A DNA stretch of 64,000 bases from PALSA-612 sp963846915 (GTDB lineage Bacteria; Actinomycetota; Thermoleophilia; Gaiellales; Gaiellaceae), in contig CAWJXV010000009.1 of assembly GCA_963846915.1 (NCBI GenBank), positions 434,001 to 498,000 of the forward strand, read 5' to 3'. Position 1 is the stretch's first letter; every line of letters begins with the position of its first letter. The notes beneath the pieces were generated by a model, which was not told the origin of the DNA, searched no databases, and saw nothing but the letters and a program-made list of their open reading frames with translations. The translations under genes were made by a program, and so were the position numbers. Below, one piece after another: positions 18,430 through 27,616 of the stretch.

Positions 18430-19628
18430 GGCGTCTTCGCCCCCTGCGCGATCCAGGCTGCGAGCAGCTGTCGCTCCGCGTCGGTCATGTGGGTCGCGTT
18501 CCCGAGCGGCATGACGTGCGTGTCGACGGCGACGGCCTTGATCCGAGCCGCCTGCGCGTGGATCTGCGCCGCGGTGTCGAAGACGATGCCGAGCGGTGCG
18601 GCCGAGAGCAGCGTCGGGTGCTGCGAATGGCAGGCGGCGCAGCGCTGGGCGACGATCGGCTGTACCTGCGTGAACGTGACCTTCGTCGCACCCGCCGCCG
18701 GGGCCGACGACGCGGGCCGAATCCAGACGGCCACCGCGGCGATACCGGCAGCGGCCGTGACCGGGATCCACCAAAGCGTCCGCCCCGCGTGGCGCTGGTT
18801 GAAGTAGAGCCGCACCCACGCGCCGATCACCATCAGCGCCACGAGGATCGCCCAGGCGTGGTCGTGCCCGTAGGTGAACGGGAAGTGCGCGGCCAGCATC
18901 GTGAAGAGGACGGGCAGCGTCAGGTAGTTGTTGTGCACCGAGCGCTGTTTGCCGCGCCGGTTCGCGGCCGGGTCGGGCTCGCGCCCCGCCTCCTTCGCCC
19001 GCACGAGCTCCCAGTGGGCCGGGATGATCACGAAGAAAACGTTGGCGGCCATGATCGTTCCGAGCATCGCACCGACCTGGAGGTAGGCCGCCCGCGGGGC
19101 GAAAAGCTGTGACGCCCCCCAGGCGGCCAGGGTCGTCAGGCCGAGGACGCACGCCGCGAGCGCGACCTCGCTCCGCTGCCCGATCGTGCGGCACAGTGCG
19201 TCGTAGACCACCCAGGCGAGGGCGATGCCGCCAAGCGAGATGACGATCGCCTCCCACGTCGACAGGTCCGCGACGGACGGGTCGATCAAGGCCGTGTCCG
19301 CCTGGAGGTAGTAGAGGACGATGAGCAGGACGAAGCCGGAGAGCCACGTCCAGTAGGCCTCCCACTTGTACCAGTGAAGCGGCTTGGGGAGGAACGGCGG
19401 CGCGACCCGGAACTTCTCGATCCGGTAGAAGCCACCGCCGTGGATCTCCCACGACTCGCCGCCGACGCCCCGTTCCCGGTCGCGCTCATCGCGCGGCTCG
19501 TGCAGGTGCTGGTCGAGTGCGACGAAGTAGAACGAGGTGCCGATCCAGACGATCGCCGCGGTGACGTGGAACCAGCGGAAGACGAGGTCGAGCCAGCCGG
19601 TTGCGTAGGCATCGAGCCCGAGGATCAT
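18426..19628 (-). CDS. puuD: membrane-bound urate oxidase (PuuD type) with cytochrome c domain
   Basis: A 400-residue protein. The N-terminal two thirds is the urate-oxidase membrane domain with about eight helices (first LVFRWFHVTAAIVWIGTSFYFV) and conserved histidines. The C-terminus is a c-type cytochrome with haem motif C330-A-A-C-H334 and likely axial Met in HVMPLGN near residue 373. PuuD oxidises urate to 5-hydroxyisourate and passes electrons to the respiratory chain, avoiding hydrogen peroxide. ATG 19628 overlaps the uraD stop (ATGA). Upstream uraD and uraH process its product, which firmly supports the call. Confidence 0.92.
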   Translation of the reverse strand: MILGLDAYATGWLDLVFRWFHVTAAIVWIGTSFYFVALDQHLHEPRDERDRERGVGGESWEIHGGGFYRIEKFRVAPPFLPKPLHWYKWEAYWTWLSGFVLLIVLYYLQADTALIDPSVADLSTWEAIVISLGGIALAWVVYDALCRTIGQRSEVALAACVLGLTTLAAWGASQLFAPRAAYLQVGAMLGTIMAANVFFVIIPAHWELVRAKEAGREPDPAANRRGKQRSVHNNYLTLPVLFTMLAAHFPFTYGHDHAWAILVALMVIGAWVRLYFNQRHAGRTLWWIPVTAAAGIAAVAVWIRPASSAPAAGATKVTFTQVQPIVAQRCAACHSQHPTLLSAAPLGIVFDTAAQIHAQAARIKAVAVDTHVMPLGNATHMTDAERQLLAAWIAQGAKTP

Positions 19629-20065
19629 CCTCGGCGCCACCTGTCCTCGGCGATCGCGACGAGCTCGGAGAGCGCCGTTTCGAGCTCGTCGCCGGTCGGG
19701 TTCGGGAGGCGCTCGCGGAGCACCTCCAGGATCTCCGCCTTCGGCCGACGGTTCACGAAGACGACGAAACGGAAGCCGTGGCGCGCCTCGTACTCGGCGT
19801 TCAGCCGGGCCAGCTCGGCGAGCACGTCGGGGTCGTCATCGGCGCCCTGCTCCGCGGCGGAACGGGCGGACAGGCCACCGCGCTGGCCGACCGCGGGGTG
19901 TGCGGCCAGGACCTCGACTTTCTCGTCGTGCGGGAGCTCGTGGACGAGCGTGCGGGCCCGGACGAGCGGATCCGGCTCCGACGCGAGGCGCTCGACGAAG
20001 CGTGTCCGGCCCTCGAACAGCTCGGCGAGCTCGTCGGCGCTCAGCTGCCGCGGTAGCTCGCGCAC
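19625..20065 (-). CDS. uraD: OHCU decarboxylase
   Basis: 2-oxo-4-hydroxy-4-carboxy-5-ureidoimidazoline decarboxylase, 146 residues. The catalytic-histidine motif AAHPAVG (family AHPxLG) follows VHELPHDEKVEVL, and ELARLNAEYEARHGFRFVVFVNRR is the conserved second half. It turns the unstable OHCU into S-allantoin. Start GTG 20065 lies inside the uraH gene (25-base overlap); homology begins at about this point. Ends in ATGA coupling to puuD. Confidence 0.9.
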   Translation of the reverse strand: MRELPRQLSADELAELFEGRTRFVERLASEPDPLVRARTLVHELPHDEKVEVLAAHPAVGQRGGLSARSAAEQGADDDPDVLAELARLNAEYEARHGFRFVVFVNRRPKAEILEVLRERLPNPTGDELETALSELVAIAEDRWRRG

Positions 20066-20343
20066 GAGTACGGGGAGACGAGCAGCGGGACGTGGTAGTG
20101 GCGGTCGGCGTCGTCGAGGTCGATCTCGAGCTCCACGCGGCGGAAGAAGCGCGAGGGCGGGTCGGAGAAGACGAGTCGGTAGCGGCCCGGTCCGAGGGAC
20201 TGTCCCCCGGACAGGTCGGCGATGCGCCCGTCTGCATCGGTCGTGCCCGATCCGACCGGCTCGTCTCCGCGGTAGAGCCCGACGCGAACGCCCGCCGCCG
20301 GTTGGCCCTGCTCGGTGTCGAGCACGTGGGTGGAGATCGTCAT
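20041..20343 (-). CDS. uraH: 5-hydroxyisourate hydrolase (transthyretin-like)
   Basis: A 100-residue transthyretin-fold hydrolase. N-terminal ISTHVLDTEQGQPAAGV and the C-terminal tetrapeptide YRGS are the HIU-hydrolase signatures, and HYHVPLLVSPYSCASYRGS includes the active-site histidine. It hydrolyses 5-hydroxyisourate made by PuuD. ATG 20343 overlaps the stop of the deaminase gene (ATGA). The loop DLSGGQSLGPGRYRL is encoded by a copy of the GGGACAGTCCC palindromic repeat found in two other genes here. Confidence 0.93.
   Translation of the reverse strand: MTISTHVLDTEQGQPAAGVRVGLYRGDEPVGSGTTDADGRIADLSGGQSLGPGRYRLVFSDPPSRFFRRVELEIDLDDADRHYHVPLLVSPYSCASYRGS
20191..20211. repeat. GGGACAGTCCC palindrome inside uraH
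   Basis: TCCGAGGGACTGTCCCCCGGA: arms GGGAC (20196-20200) and GTCCC (20202-20206), extended by TCCG/CGGA. Reverse-complement copies of the core lie at 55374 and 60307. In uraH it encodes a surface loop. Confidence 0.6.
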
Positions 20344-21668
20344 CGGCCGCTGAATCTTCGCGCCTGCGCCCGATGGACACGCGCGATCTCGTCCTCGTCG
20401 GCCCGGACGAGGTGACCGTCGCGGACGACTTCCTCGCCGCCGACGTACAGGCGGTCGACGCGGTGCGGCGCCGAGAGGACGAAGCCGGCGACGGGATCGT
20501 CGGCGCCGCCGAGCTCGAGACCGTCCGTCCGCCAGACCGCGACGTCGGCGCGCTTGCCCGGCTCGAGCGAGCCGATGTCCTCGCGACCGAGCACGCTCGC
20601 GCCGCCGCGCGTGCCGAGCCGTAGCGCCTCGCGCGCCGTCATCGCCTCGGGCCCTCCGCGTCCGCGCGCGGCGAGGAGCGCCTGCTTGACCTCGAAGCAC
20701 AGGTCGCTGCGCTCGTTGGACGCCGAGCCGTCGACGCCGAGCCCGACACGGACGCCCGCGTCGACGAGATCCCGTGTCCGCGCGACGCCTGCGCCGAGCC
20801 GCAGGTTCGACGTCGGGCAGTGGGCGACGCCCACGCCGCTGCGGGCGAACGTCGCCACGTCGGCGTCGGAGAGGTGGACGCAGTGGGCACACCAGACGTC
20901 GCCGGCCGTCCAGCCGAGCTGCTCGAGGTACTCGACCGGCGTGCAGCCGTACAGCTCGCGGCAGTAGTCCTCCTCCTCGGCGGTCTCGGCCAGATGCGTG
21001 TGGAGCTGGAGCCCGAGCCGCCGGGCGAGCGCCGCCGACTCCGTCATCAGCTCCTTCGTGACGGAGAAGGGCGAGCACGGCGCCACGGCCAGCTGGAGCA
21101 TGTCTCCGTCGGTCAGCGCGGCGAGCCGCTCCGTGTCGGCGAGCACGTCGTCGATCGCTTCGACCAGCTCGTCGGGCGGGAGCCCGCCGTCCGAGATGCC
21201 GAGGTCCATCGACCCGCGCGAGGCGACGAGCCGGACGCCGAGCTGTCGGGCTGCCTCGATCTCCGCCTCGACGAGCCCGGTGCGACCCCGCGGGAAGACG
21301 TAGTGGTGGTCGAAGACCGTGGAGCAGCCCGACAGCGCCAGCTCGGCCAGGCCCGTGCGCGCGGCGGCGTGCTCGGCGTCGGCGTCGATCCCCGCCCACA
21401 CCGGATAGAGCTCCCGCAGCCAGGTGAACAGATCGGCCTGCTGCGCCCTGGCCCGGGTGAGCGTCTGGTACAGGTGGTGGTGCGTGTTCACGAGCCCGGG
21501 CGTGACGAGCGCGCCGGCGAGGTCGACGCGCTCGTCGGCCCCGGGTGGAGCACCGCCGCCGACCGCCTCCACGAGACCGTCGGCGATCACGAGCCACCCG
21601 CCGTCGTGCTCCGCGCCCGCGTCGTTCATCGTCGCCACGTACGCGTTCACGAGCACGACCCGAGCCAT
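20340..21668 (-). CDS. 8-oxoguanine/guanine deaminase family amidohydrolase
   Basis: A 442-residue metal-dependent amidohydrolase. PGLVNTHHHLYQTLTR carries the first metal histidines, LHTHLAETAEEE the third, HCVHLSDADV and the Asp of GLGVDGSASNERSDL the rest. The NTHHHxxQTLTR plus SNERSDL pattern is typical of 8-oxoguanine deaminases and the chlorohydrolase branch rather than classical guanine deaminase. It yields xanthine or urate for the next enzymes. TACGGT lies seven bases before ATG 21668, giving a leaderless mRNA for the whole leftward operon. Confidence 0.87.
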   Translation of the reverse strand: MARVVLVNAYVATMNDAGAEHDGGWLVIADGLVEAVGGGAPPGADERVDLAGALVTPGLVNTHHHLYQTLTRARAQQADLFTWLRELYPVWAGIDADAEHAAARTGLAELALSGCSTVFDHHYVFPRGRTGLVEAEIEAARQLGVRLVASRGSMDLGISDGGLPPDELVEAIDDVLADTERLAALTDGDMLQLAVAPCSPFSVTKELMTESAALARRLGLQLHTHLAETAEEEDYCRELYGCTPVEYLEQLGWTAGDVWCAHCVHLSDADVATFARSGVGVAHCPTSNLRLGAGVARTRDLVDAGVRVGLGVDGSASNERSDLCFEVKQALLAARGRGGPEAMTAREALRLGTRGGASVLGREDIGSLEPGKRADVAVWRTDGLELGGADDPVAGFVLSAPHRVDRLYVGGEEVVRDGHLVRADEDEIARVHRAQARRFSGR

Positions 21669-21894
21669 GCGGGCGACCGTATCATCGGCGGCCGTGCGTC
21701 TCGTCGCCCCGGACTCGATGGGCCGCGACGCGCTCAGCGGGCTCTTCGACGAGGCGGCTTCCGGCTCCTTAACGCCCCCGCGGCCGAGCCCGCTTCGCTC
21801 GCCTGCGAGCGCCTCGGCGCCCGCGCCGACGTGCGCCAGCACGAGATGCACCTCACCCCTCTAGCCTCCGCGCCGCTCCGGTCGTATAGTCGAG

Positions 21895-21941
21895 CTTCCG
21901 TCGATTTCGACGGCGAGCGGAGTGTCGACAGGGGAGGAAAG
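21895..21941 (+). promoter_or_regulatory. promoter and leader of the purine uptake operon
   Basis: TATAGT (21895-21900) is a good -10 box, followed by a roughly 35-base leader with the small hairpin CCGTCGATTTCGACGG (21908-21923) and a GGGGAGGA ribosome-binding site (21931-21938) before ATG 21942. The other bases between 21669 and 21890 show nothing recognisable apart from the divergent -10 box near 21675. Confidence 0.5.
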
Positions 21942-23078
21942 ATGAGGAAGCGCAAGGCCCTCTTCGTGGGGGTTGTCGCCTTGCTCGGCGTGGCTGCGCT
22001 CGGGCTGGCGACGTCGGTGGCCGCCAGGCCGAAGGCGGCCCCGTTCAAGGTGGCATGGATCTACCCGGGCCCGCACAACGACGGCGGCTGGTCGCAGGCG
22101 CACGACGCGGGCCGGCTCTACGTCCAGAAGATGCTCGGCAACAAGGTGCAGACGACGTACAAGGAGAACATCTTCTCGAACGCGCAGGTCCCGCAGGTCG
22201 TCGCCGGACTCGTCCGCGACGGCTACAACATGATCTTCGCGACCTCGTTCGGGATGCTCGAGTTCGGCGTCAACGGGCAGCTCTGGAAGAAGTATCCGAA
22301 GGTCATCTTCGAGCAGGCGACCGGGTCGCTGGTCGAGAAGAACCAGGCCGAGTACTTCGGTTCGGCCGAGGACACGATCTACCTGTCCGGGATGGCGGCC
22401 GGCGCGGCCACGAAGAAGGGCGTGATCGGCTACGTCGTCCCGTTCGGGACCGGCGAGGTCGTCCGGCATACGAACGCGTTCACACTCGGCGCCCAGGCGA
22501 CGCACCCGGGGGCAAAGGTGAAGATCATCTGGACGAACGCGTGGTACTCGCCGCCGAAGGAGACGGCCGCGGCGGCCAACCTCGTCGCGTCCGGCGCCGA
22601 CGTGCTCGGCCAGAACGTCGACAGCCCCGCGGCGGGCGTCTACGCCGAGAAGCACGGGATCCCGTGGGCCGGGTACGACTCCAACGCCAAGAAGTTCGCG
22701 CCGAAGCAGTGGCTGACGGCCTCGGTCTACAACTGGGGCCTCTACTACCTGCGGCGCGTGAAGGCCGCGCTCAACGGCACGTGGAAGACCGGGTTCTACT
22801 ACGGCTCGATCAACGACGGCTTCACGAAGCTGGCTCCGTATGGGCCGTCCGTGACGGCGAAGACGAAGGCGCTGATCGCCGCGAAGGAGAAGGCGATCGT
22901 GAACCACACGTTCAACGAGTTCTGCGGCCCGGTCTACGACCAGGCCGGCAAGCTCAAGATCCCCAAGGGCAAGTGCCTCGACCCGCACACCAAGGCGGGG
23001 ATCAACGCGCTCTACTCGATGCAGTGGCTCGTGAAGGGCGTGCTCGGCACCGTCTCCCACGTCCAGCCGCCCGGCTAG
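21942..23078 (+). CDS. BMP family ABC transporter substrate-binding protein
   Basis: A 378-residue extracytoplasmic binding protein of the BmpA/Med/PnrA family. Signal peptide: RKRKALFVGVVALLGVAALGLATSVAA. There is no lipobox cysteine, unusual for a Gram-positive-type binding protein, so it may be released or anchored otherwise. Landmarks are VAWIYPGPHNDGGWSQAHDAG, ATSFGMLEF, SAEDTIYLSGMAAGAATK and GIPWAGYDSNAKKF. These proteins bind nucleosides or purine bases, which fits the surrounding purine genes. A good ribosome-binding site and -10 box precede it. Confidence 0.9.
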   Translation: MRKRKALFVGVVALLGVAALGLATSVAARPKAAPFKVAWIYPGPHNDGGWSQAHDAGRLYVQKMLGNKVQTTYKENIFSNAQVPQVVAGLVRDGYNMIFATSFGMLEFGVNGQLWKKYPKVIFEQATGSLVEKNQAEYFGSAEDTIYLSGMAAGAATKKGVIGYVVPFGTGEVVRHTNAFTLGAQATHPGAKVKIIWTNAWYSPPKETAAAANLVASGADVLGQNVDSPAAGVYAEKHGIPWAGYDSNAKKFAPKQWLTASVYNWGLYYLRRVKAALNGTWKTGFYYGSINDGFTKLAPYGPSVTAKTKALIAAKEKAIVNHTFNEFCGPVYDQAGKLKIPKGKCLDPHTKAGINALYSMQWLVKGVLGTVSHVQPPG

Positions 23079-23082
23079 TCGG

Positions 23083-24660
23083 GTGGGGGAGCAGGCCCCC
23101 AGCTCCGTCCCTACAGGCAGAGGCGCCGGCGATCCCGGCGCCTCTGCCGCTGTCGCGATGCGGGGGATCACGAAGCACTTCCCGGGTGTGCTTGCGAACG
23201 ACGGGGTCGGCTTCGAGGCGGCCCCCGGCGAGGTCCACGCTCTGCTCGGGGAGAACGGCGCCGGCAAGAGCACGCTCTCGAACATCCTCACCGGCCTCTA
23301 CCGGCCGGACGCCGGCGAGATCGAGCTGTACGGCGAGCCCGTGCACTTCCACAACCCGCGTGATGCGCTCGACGCCGGGATCTGCATGGTGCACCAGCAC
23401 TTCCGGCTCGTGCCGCCGTTCACCGTTGCCGAGAACGTTGTCCTCGGCGACCACCGGCACGAGGGCAACAGGTTCCTCATCAACCAGCGCGCGATCGAGC
23501 GGCGCGTCGTCGAGCTGGGCGAGCGCTACTCGCTCTCCGTCGACCCGCGCGCGCGGATCTGGCAGCTCTCGGTCGGCGAGCAGCAGCGCGTCGAGATCCT
23601 GAAGGCGCTCTACCGCGACGCGAAGATCCTGATCCTCGACGAGCCGACCGCCGTGCTGACGCCGCAGGAGGCGAACGGGCTGTTCGAGACGCTGCGCGCG
23701 ATGGCAGCCGAGGGCAGGACGGTGATCTTCATCTCGCACAAGCTGAACGAGGTGAAGGCGGTCTCGGACCGGGTCACGGTGCTCCGGGGCGGCCGCTCGA
23801 TCGCGACCGTCGACACCGCCGGCGCCTCGCCGCGCGAGCTCGCGGCGCTCATGGTCGGCCGGCAGGTCGAGCTCGCGGCCCGCGTCGCGCGCGAGGCGCC
23901 GCACGGCGTCGACGTCGCGCTCGAGGTCGATGCTCTGCAGGTGCGCGGCGATCGCGGAAGCGACGCCGTCAAGGGCGTCTCGCTGTCCCTGCGGCACGGC
24001 GAGATCGTCGGCGTCGCCGGGGTGGCCGGCAACGGACAGCGCGAGCTCGCCGAGGCGATCACGGGCATCCGCCCGCCCACGTCGGGAGCCGTGCTCGTCG
24101 AGGGACGCAAGCTGCGCTCGAGCGACCCGCGCTCGGCGATCGCGGCCGGCGTCGCCCACGTCCCCGAGGACCGGCTCGGGACCGCCGTCGCCCCCAGCCG
24201 CAGCATCTCCGAAAACGCCGTGCTCAAGTCGTACCGGGGCGGAACCGTCTCGCGGGGCCCGATCGTCCTCTGGCGCAGCGTGCACCAACACGCGCGCGAG
24301 CTCATCCACCACTACTCGGTGGCTACGCCGGGACCGCACCTCAAGGCACGCGACCTCTCCGGCGGGAACCTCCAGAAGCTCGTGCTCGGCCGGGAATTCG
24401 CGGGCAAGCCGAAGGTGCTGATTGCCGCGTCGCCCACGCGCGGGCTCGACGTGGGCGCGATCGAGACCGTCCACGCCTACCTGCGCCAGGCTGCCCACGA
24501 CGGCGTCGGCGTGCTGCTGATCAGCGAGGACCTCGACGAGATCCTCGCGCTCTCCGACCGCGTCGTCGTCATGTACGAGGGCGAGTTGACCGGTGAGTTC
24601 GATCCGGACGTGGCGACCGTCGAGGAGATCGGCCTGGCGATGGCGGGAGGCGAGCGTTAG
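23083..24660 (+). CDS. nucleoside/purine ABC transporter ATPase (double NBD)
   Basis: A 525-residue protein with two ATP-binding domains, as in sugar and nucleoside importers. NBD1: Walker A GENGAGKST (about residues 56-64), signature LSVGEQQR, Walker B ILILDEPT. NBD2: AGNGQRE in place of Walker A, signature LSGGNLQK, and SPTRGLD in place of Walker B Asp-Glu, the normal degenerate second site of this family. Start GTG 23083, four bases after the binding-protein stop. Works with the two permeases that follow. Confidence 0.93.
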   Translation: MGEQAPSSVPTGRGAGDPGASAAVAMRGITKHFPGVLANDGVGFEAAPGEVHALLGENGAGKSTLSNILTGLYRPDAGEIELYGEPVHFHNPRDALDAGICMVHQHFRLVPPFTVAENVVLGDHRHEGNRFLINQRAIERRVVELGERYSLSVDPRARIWQLSVGEQQRVEILKALYRDAKILILDEPTAVLTPQEANGLFETLRAMAAEGRTVIFISHKLNEVKAVSDRVTVLRGGRSIATVDTAGASPRELAALMVGRQVELAARVAREAPHGVDVALEVDALQVRGDRGSDAVKGVSLSLRHGEIVGVAGVAGNGQRELAEAITGIRPPTSGAVLVEGRKLRSSDPRSAIAAGVAHVPEDRLGTAVAPSRSISENAVLKSYRGGTVSRGPIVLWRSVHQHARELIHHYSVATPGPHLKARDLSGGNLQKLVLGREFAGKPKVLIAASPTRGLDVGAIETVHAYLRQAAHDGVGVLLISEDLDEILALSDRVVVMYEGELTGEFDPDVATVEEIGLAMAGGER

Positions 24661-25805
24661 TGGCGAGGGTTCGCGTCGAGCGGCGGCTGGAGCAGCCTCT
24701 GTGGCTTTCGGTCGCCGTCCCGTTCGCCTCGGTCGGCATCGCCTTCCTGGTCATGGCCGCCGTGCTGGCGGCGACCGGGCACGACCCGATCACGACCTAC
24801 CGGCGTATCTTCGACGCGGCCTTCCTCGGCAGCGCCGCGTGGACGGCGACCCTGATGTCGGCGACGCCGCTCCTCTTCACGGGGCTCGCCGCCGCCGTCG
24901 CCTTTCGGATGCGGCTCTACAACATCGGCGCCGAAGGCCAGCTCTACATCGGCGCCATCTGCGGTGCCGGTGCTGCGATCTGGCTCGGCCCGCAGCACGG
25001 CATCGTGTTCACGATCCTGTTCATGTGCGCCTGCGCGGCGGCCGGCGGCGCGCTCTGGGCGCTGATCGCGGGCGCGCTCAAGGCATTCGCGCGCACGAGC
25101 GAGATCCTGACGACGCTGATGCTCAACTACGTCGCCGGGCAGCTGCTCACGTACCTCATCTTCGACAGCGCCTCCCCCTGGCGCGACGTCTCGACGGAGC
25201 AGGCGCGCTCGTTCCCGCAGGCGGTCCCGCTCGCGGACGGCCAGTTCTGGCCCGCCTGGACGCCGTTCGGCATCACCGTCCCGCTCGGCTTCCTGCTCGC
25301 GATCGGCGTCGCGACCGGACTGACGTTCCTGTTCCGCTCGACCCGGTTCGGGTTCGAGATGAACGTGATCGGCGACTCGCCGCAGGCGGCCCGCTACGCA
25401 GGGATGCGGACTCGCCGGAAGATCCTGGCGGTGATGGGCCTTTCCGGAGCCGTCGCCGGGCTCGGCGGCGCCAGCCAGGTCGGCGACTTCTCGCACGTCC
25501 TCGACGCGAGCCCCCAGGGGCTTCAGGGAGCGAACTACGGCTACGCCGGCATCGTCGTCGCCGCGCTGGCCCGCTACAACCCGTTCGCCGTCTGCCTCGT
25601 GGGTGTGCTCCTCGGCGGCCTGCAGAACGCGGGACTCTTCTTGCAAGGGCCCGATTTCCCGTCCGGCCTCGTCGGCGTGATGCAGGGGATCATCCTCTTC
25701 TGCACGCTCGGGGCCGAGCTCCTGATCCGCTACCGCGTCCGCTTCGGCGGGCCTCCGCGAGTCGCGGAGGCGACCCAGCCGGCCGCGTCCGGGCCGACGA
25801 CATGA
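24660..25805 (+). CDS. ABC transporter permease 1 (purine/nucleoside)
   Basis: A 381-residue permease with about nine helices. FTGLAAAVAFRMRLYNIGAEGQLYIGAI is the conserved BPD_transp_2 segment, and TRFGFEMNVIGDSPQAARYAGM the cytoplasmic coupling loop that meets the ATPase. GTG 24660 overlaps the ATPase stop by one base; the end overlaps permease 2 (ATGA). It is the larger of the usual unequal permease pair. Confidence 0.92.
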   Translation: MARVRVERRLEQPLWLSVAVPFASVGIAFLVMAAVLAATGHDPITTYRRIFDAAFLGSAAWTATLMSATPLLFTGLAAAVAFRMRLYNIGAEGQLYIGAICGAGAAIWLGPQHGIVFTILFMCACAAAGGALWALIAGALKAFARTSEILTTLMLNYVAGQLLTYLIFDSASPWRDVSTEQARSFPQAVPLADGQFWPAWTPFGITVPLGFLLAIGVATGLTFLFRSTRFGFEMNVIGDSPQAARYAGMRTRRKILAVMGLSGAVAGLGGASQVGDFSHVLDASPQGLQGANYGYAGIVVAALARYNPFAVCLVGVLLGGLQNAGLFLQGPDFPSGLVGVMQGIILFCTLGAELLIRYRVRFGGPPRVAEATQPAASGPTT

Positions 25806-26791
25806 TCAACAACTCGTTCCTCGTCATCGTGCTCGCGCAGGCGGTCCTCTACGGCACGCCGATCCTCTTCGCCGCTCTCGGCGAGCTGCTCGCGGAGCGG
25901 TCCGGGGTGATCAACCTCGGCGTCGAGGGGATGATGCTGGTCGGCGCCGTGATGGGTTTCTGGGCCTCGCAGCGGGCTCCCGGCCCGGCCGACATCGCGC
26001 TCGTGCTCGCCGTCCTCACGGCTGCGCTTGCCGGCCTCGTGATGGCGGCGATCGTGGCGGTGCTCTGCGTGTCGCTGCGCGCGAGCCAGATCGTCACCGG
26101 CCTGGCGTTGACGGTCTTCGCCGGCGGCCTCGGGCTGTCGGCGTACCTGGGCAACGACCTCGGGCTCGCCGACGTGCCGCCCAAGCACCAGTTCGGGCAG
26201 ATCGACCTCTTCGGCGGTGCGGACCTGCCCGTGATCGGTCCCGTGCTCTTCCACCAGTCCGCTCTCGTCTACGCGTCGATCGTGCTCACCGGCGTGATCG
26301 CGTTCTATCTCGCGCGCACGCGGTTCGGGCTGAACGTGCGCGCGGTCGGCGAGTCGCCGGACGCGGCGGACACGATGGGGATCAGCGTCACGCGCTACCG
26401 CTATGTGCACGTCTTGCTTGGCGGAGCGCTCGCGGGGGTCGCGGGCTCGTGCTACAGCCTCTCGATCACGGCGGGTTGGACGTCCGGCGACTCGCTGGTC
26501 GGCGGCGCGGGCTGGATCGCGGTCGCGCTCGTCATCTTCTCGTTCTGGCGCGCCGAGCTCTGCCTCGTCGGAGCCTGGCTGTTTGGCGGCCTGTCCGGCG
26601 GGCTGCCCGCCGCGATCCAGGCCCGCAACTACACCGCGATCCCGATGTTCTTCCGGACGCCCGAGTTCCTGAACGCGCTCCCGTACATCACGACGATCGT
26701 CGTCCTCGTCATCATCGCCACCGGCTGGGCCAAGCGGCGGGTCGGTGCGCCGGCGGCTCTCGGGGTGCCGTACGTGCGGGAGGAGCGATAA
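25802..26791 (+). CDS. ABC transporter permease 2 (purine/nucleoside)
   Basis: A 329-residue permease, partner of the gene before it. ERSGVINLGVEGMMLVGAVMGF is the family hallmark, and TRFGLNVRAVGESPDAADTMGI the coupling loop. ATG 25802 overlaps the preceding stop. It ends nine bases before the xanthine dehydrogenase genes, tying uptake to oxidation of the purine. Confidence 0.92.
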   Translation: MINNSFLVIVLAQAVLYGTPILFAALGELLAERSGVINLGVEGMMLVGAVMGFWASQRAPGPADIALVLAVLTAALAGLVMAAIVAVLCVSLRASQIVTGLALTVFAGGLGLSAYLGNDLGLADVPPKHQFGQIDLFGGADLPVIGPVLFHQSALVYASIVLTGVIAFYLARTRFGLNVRAVGESPDAADTMGISVTRYRYVHVLLGGALAGVAGSCYSLSITAGWTSGDSLVGGAGWIAVALVIFSFWRAELCLVGAWLFGGLSGGLPAAIQARNYTAIPMFFRTPEFLNALPYITTIVVLVIIATGWAKRRVGAPAALGVPYVREER

Positions 26792-26800
26792 CGTGACTCG

Positions 26801-27596
26801 ATGGACGTCCTGACGCCGCGCTCGCTCGAAGAGGCGCTCCAGCTGAAGGCCGAGCATCCCGGCGCCGTGCCGATCGCCGGCGGGCACCGATCTGATGGTC
26901 GAGCTCAACTTCGACCGCCGACGGCCGGAGGTGATCCTGAACCTCTGCGAGGTGGCGGAGCTGCGCGGCTTCTCGCACGACGACGGTCAGCTCCGGCTCG
27001 GTGCCGGCCTGACCTATGCCGAGGCGATGGAGGAGCCGTTGCGCTCGCTCTTGCCGGCGCTGGCCGAGGCCTCGCGCACGGTCGGTTCGCCGCAGATCCG
27101 CAACCGCGGCACGATCGGTGGCAATCTCGGCACCGCGTCGCCGGCGGGCGACTCGCTGCCGCCGCTCCTCGTCGAGGAAGCCGAGGTGGAGGTGGCGAGC
27201 ACGAGCGGTACGCGCCGGCTGCCGCTGGACGAGTTCCTGGTCGGGCCGAAGCGGAACGCGCTCGCGCCGGAGGAGCTGATCGTCGCCGTCCTCGTCAGGC
27301 CCTCAGGCGCGCCGCAGACGTTCATGAAGGTCGGCCCGCGGAACGCGATGGTGATCGCGGTGTGCTCGCTGGCCGTGTCCGCCGACCGCGAAAGCGGCGA
27401 GTTGCGCGCCGCGTTCGGCTCGTCAGGCCCGGTGCCGGCGCTCGTCCGCGCGCCGCTCGCAGAAGCGGATGGGTTCCCCGCGCTCGTCGCCTCGGCGGCG
27501 AGCCCGATCGACGACGTCCGCGGGACGGCCGCCTACCGGCGCCATGCGCTGCGAGTCCTGGCCACCCGCGGCCTCGAACGGTGCCTGGCCGCATGA
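26801..27596 (+). CDS. xanthine dehydrogenase FAD subunit, with apparent frameshift
   Basis: CO-dehydrogenase-flavoprotein-type subunit (FAD-binding, PCMH fold), about 264 residues once corrected. Frame one gives MDVLTPRSLEEALQLK...VPIAGG and then fails. Frame two, from about 26886, continues TDLMVELNFDRR, and later GSPQIRNRGTIGGNLGTASPAGD, the FAD contact. The break is at GGCGGGCACCGAT: the family motif AGGTDLM needs GGCGGCACC, so one G in 26882-26884 is extra. Either a sequencing or assembly error in a G run, or a real inactivating mutation. Internal starts (ATG 26895) would lose the N-terminal FAD-binding strand. Type kept as CDS because the rest is intact. Confidence 0.85.
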
Positions 27597-27616
27597 CGAT
27601 TCAATTTGTCTCCCCC

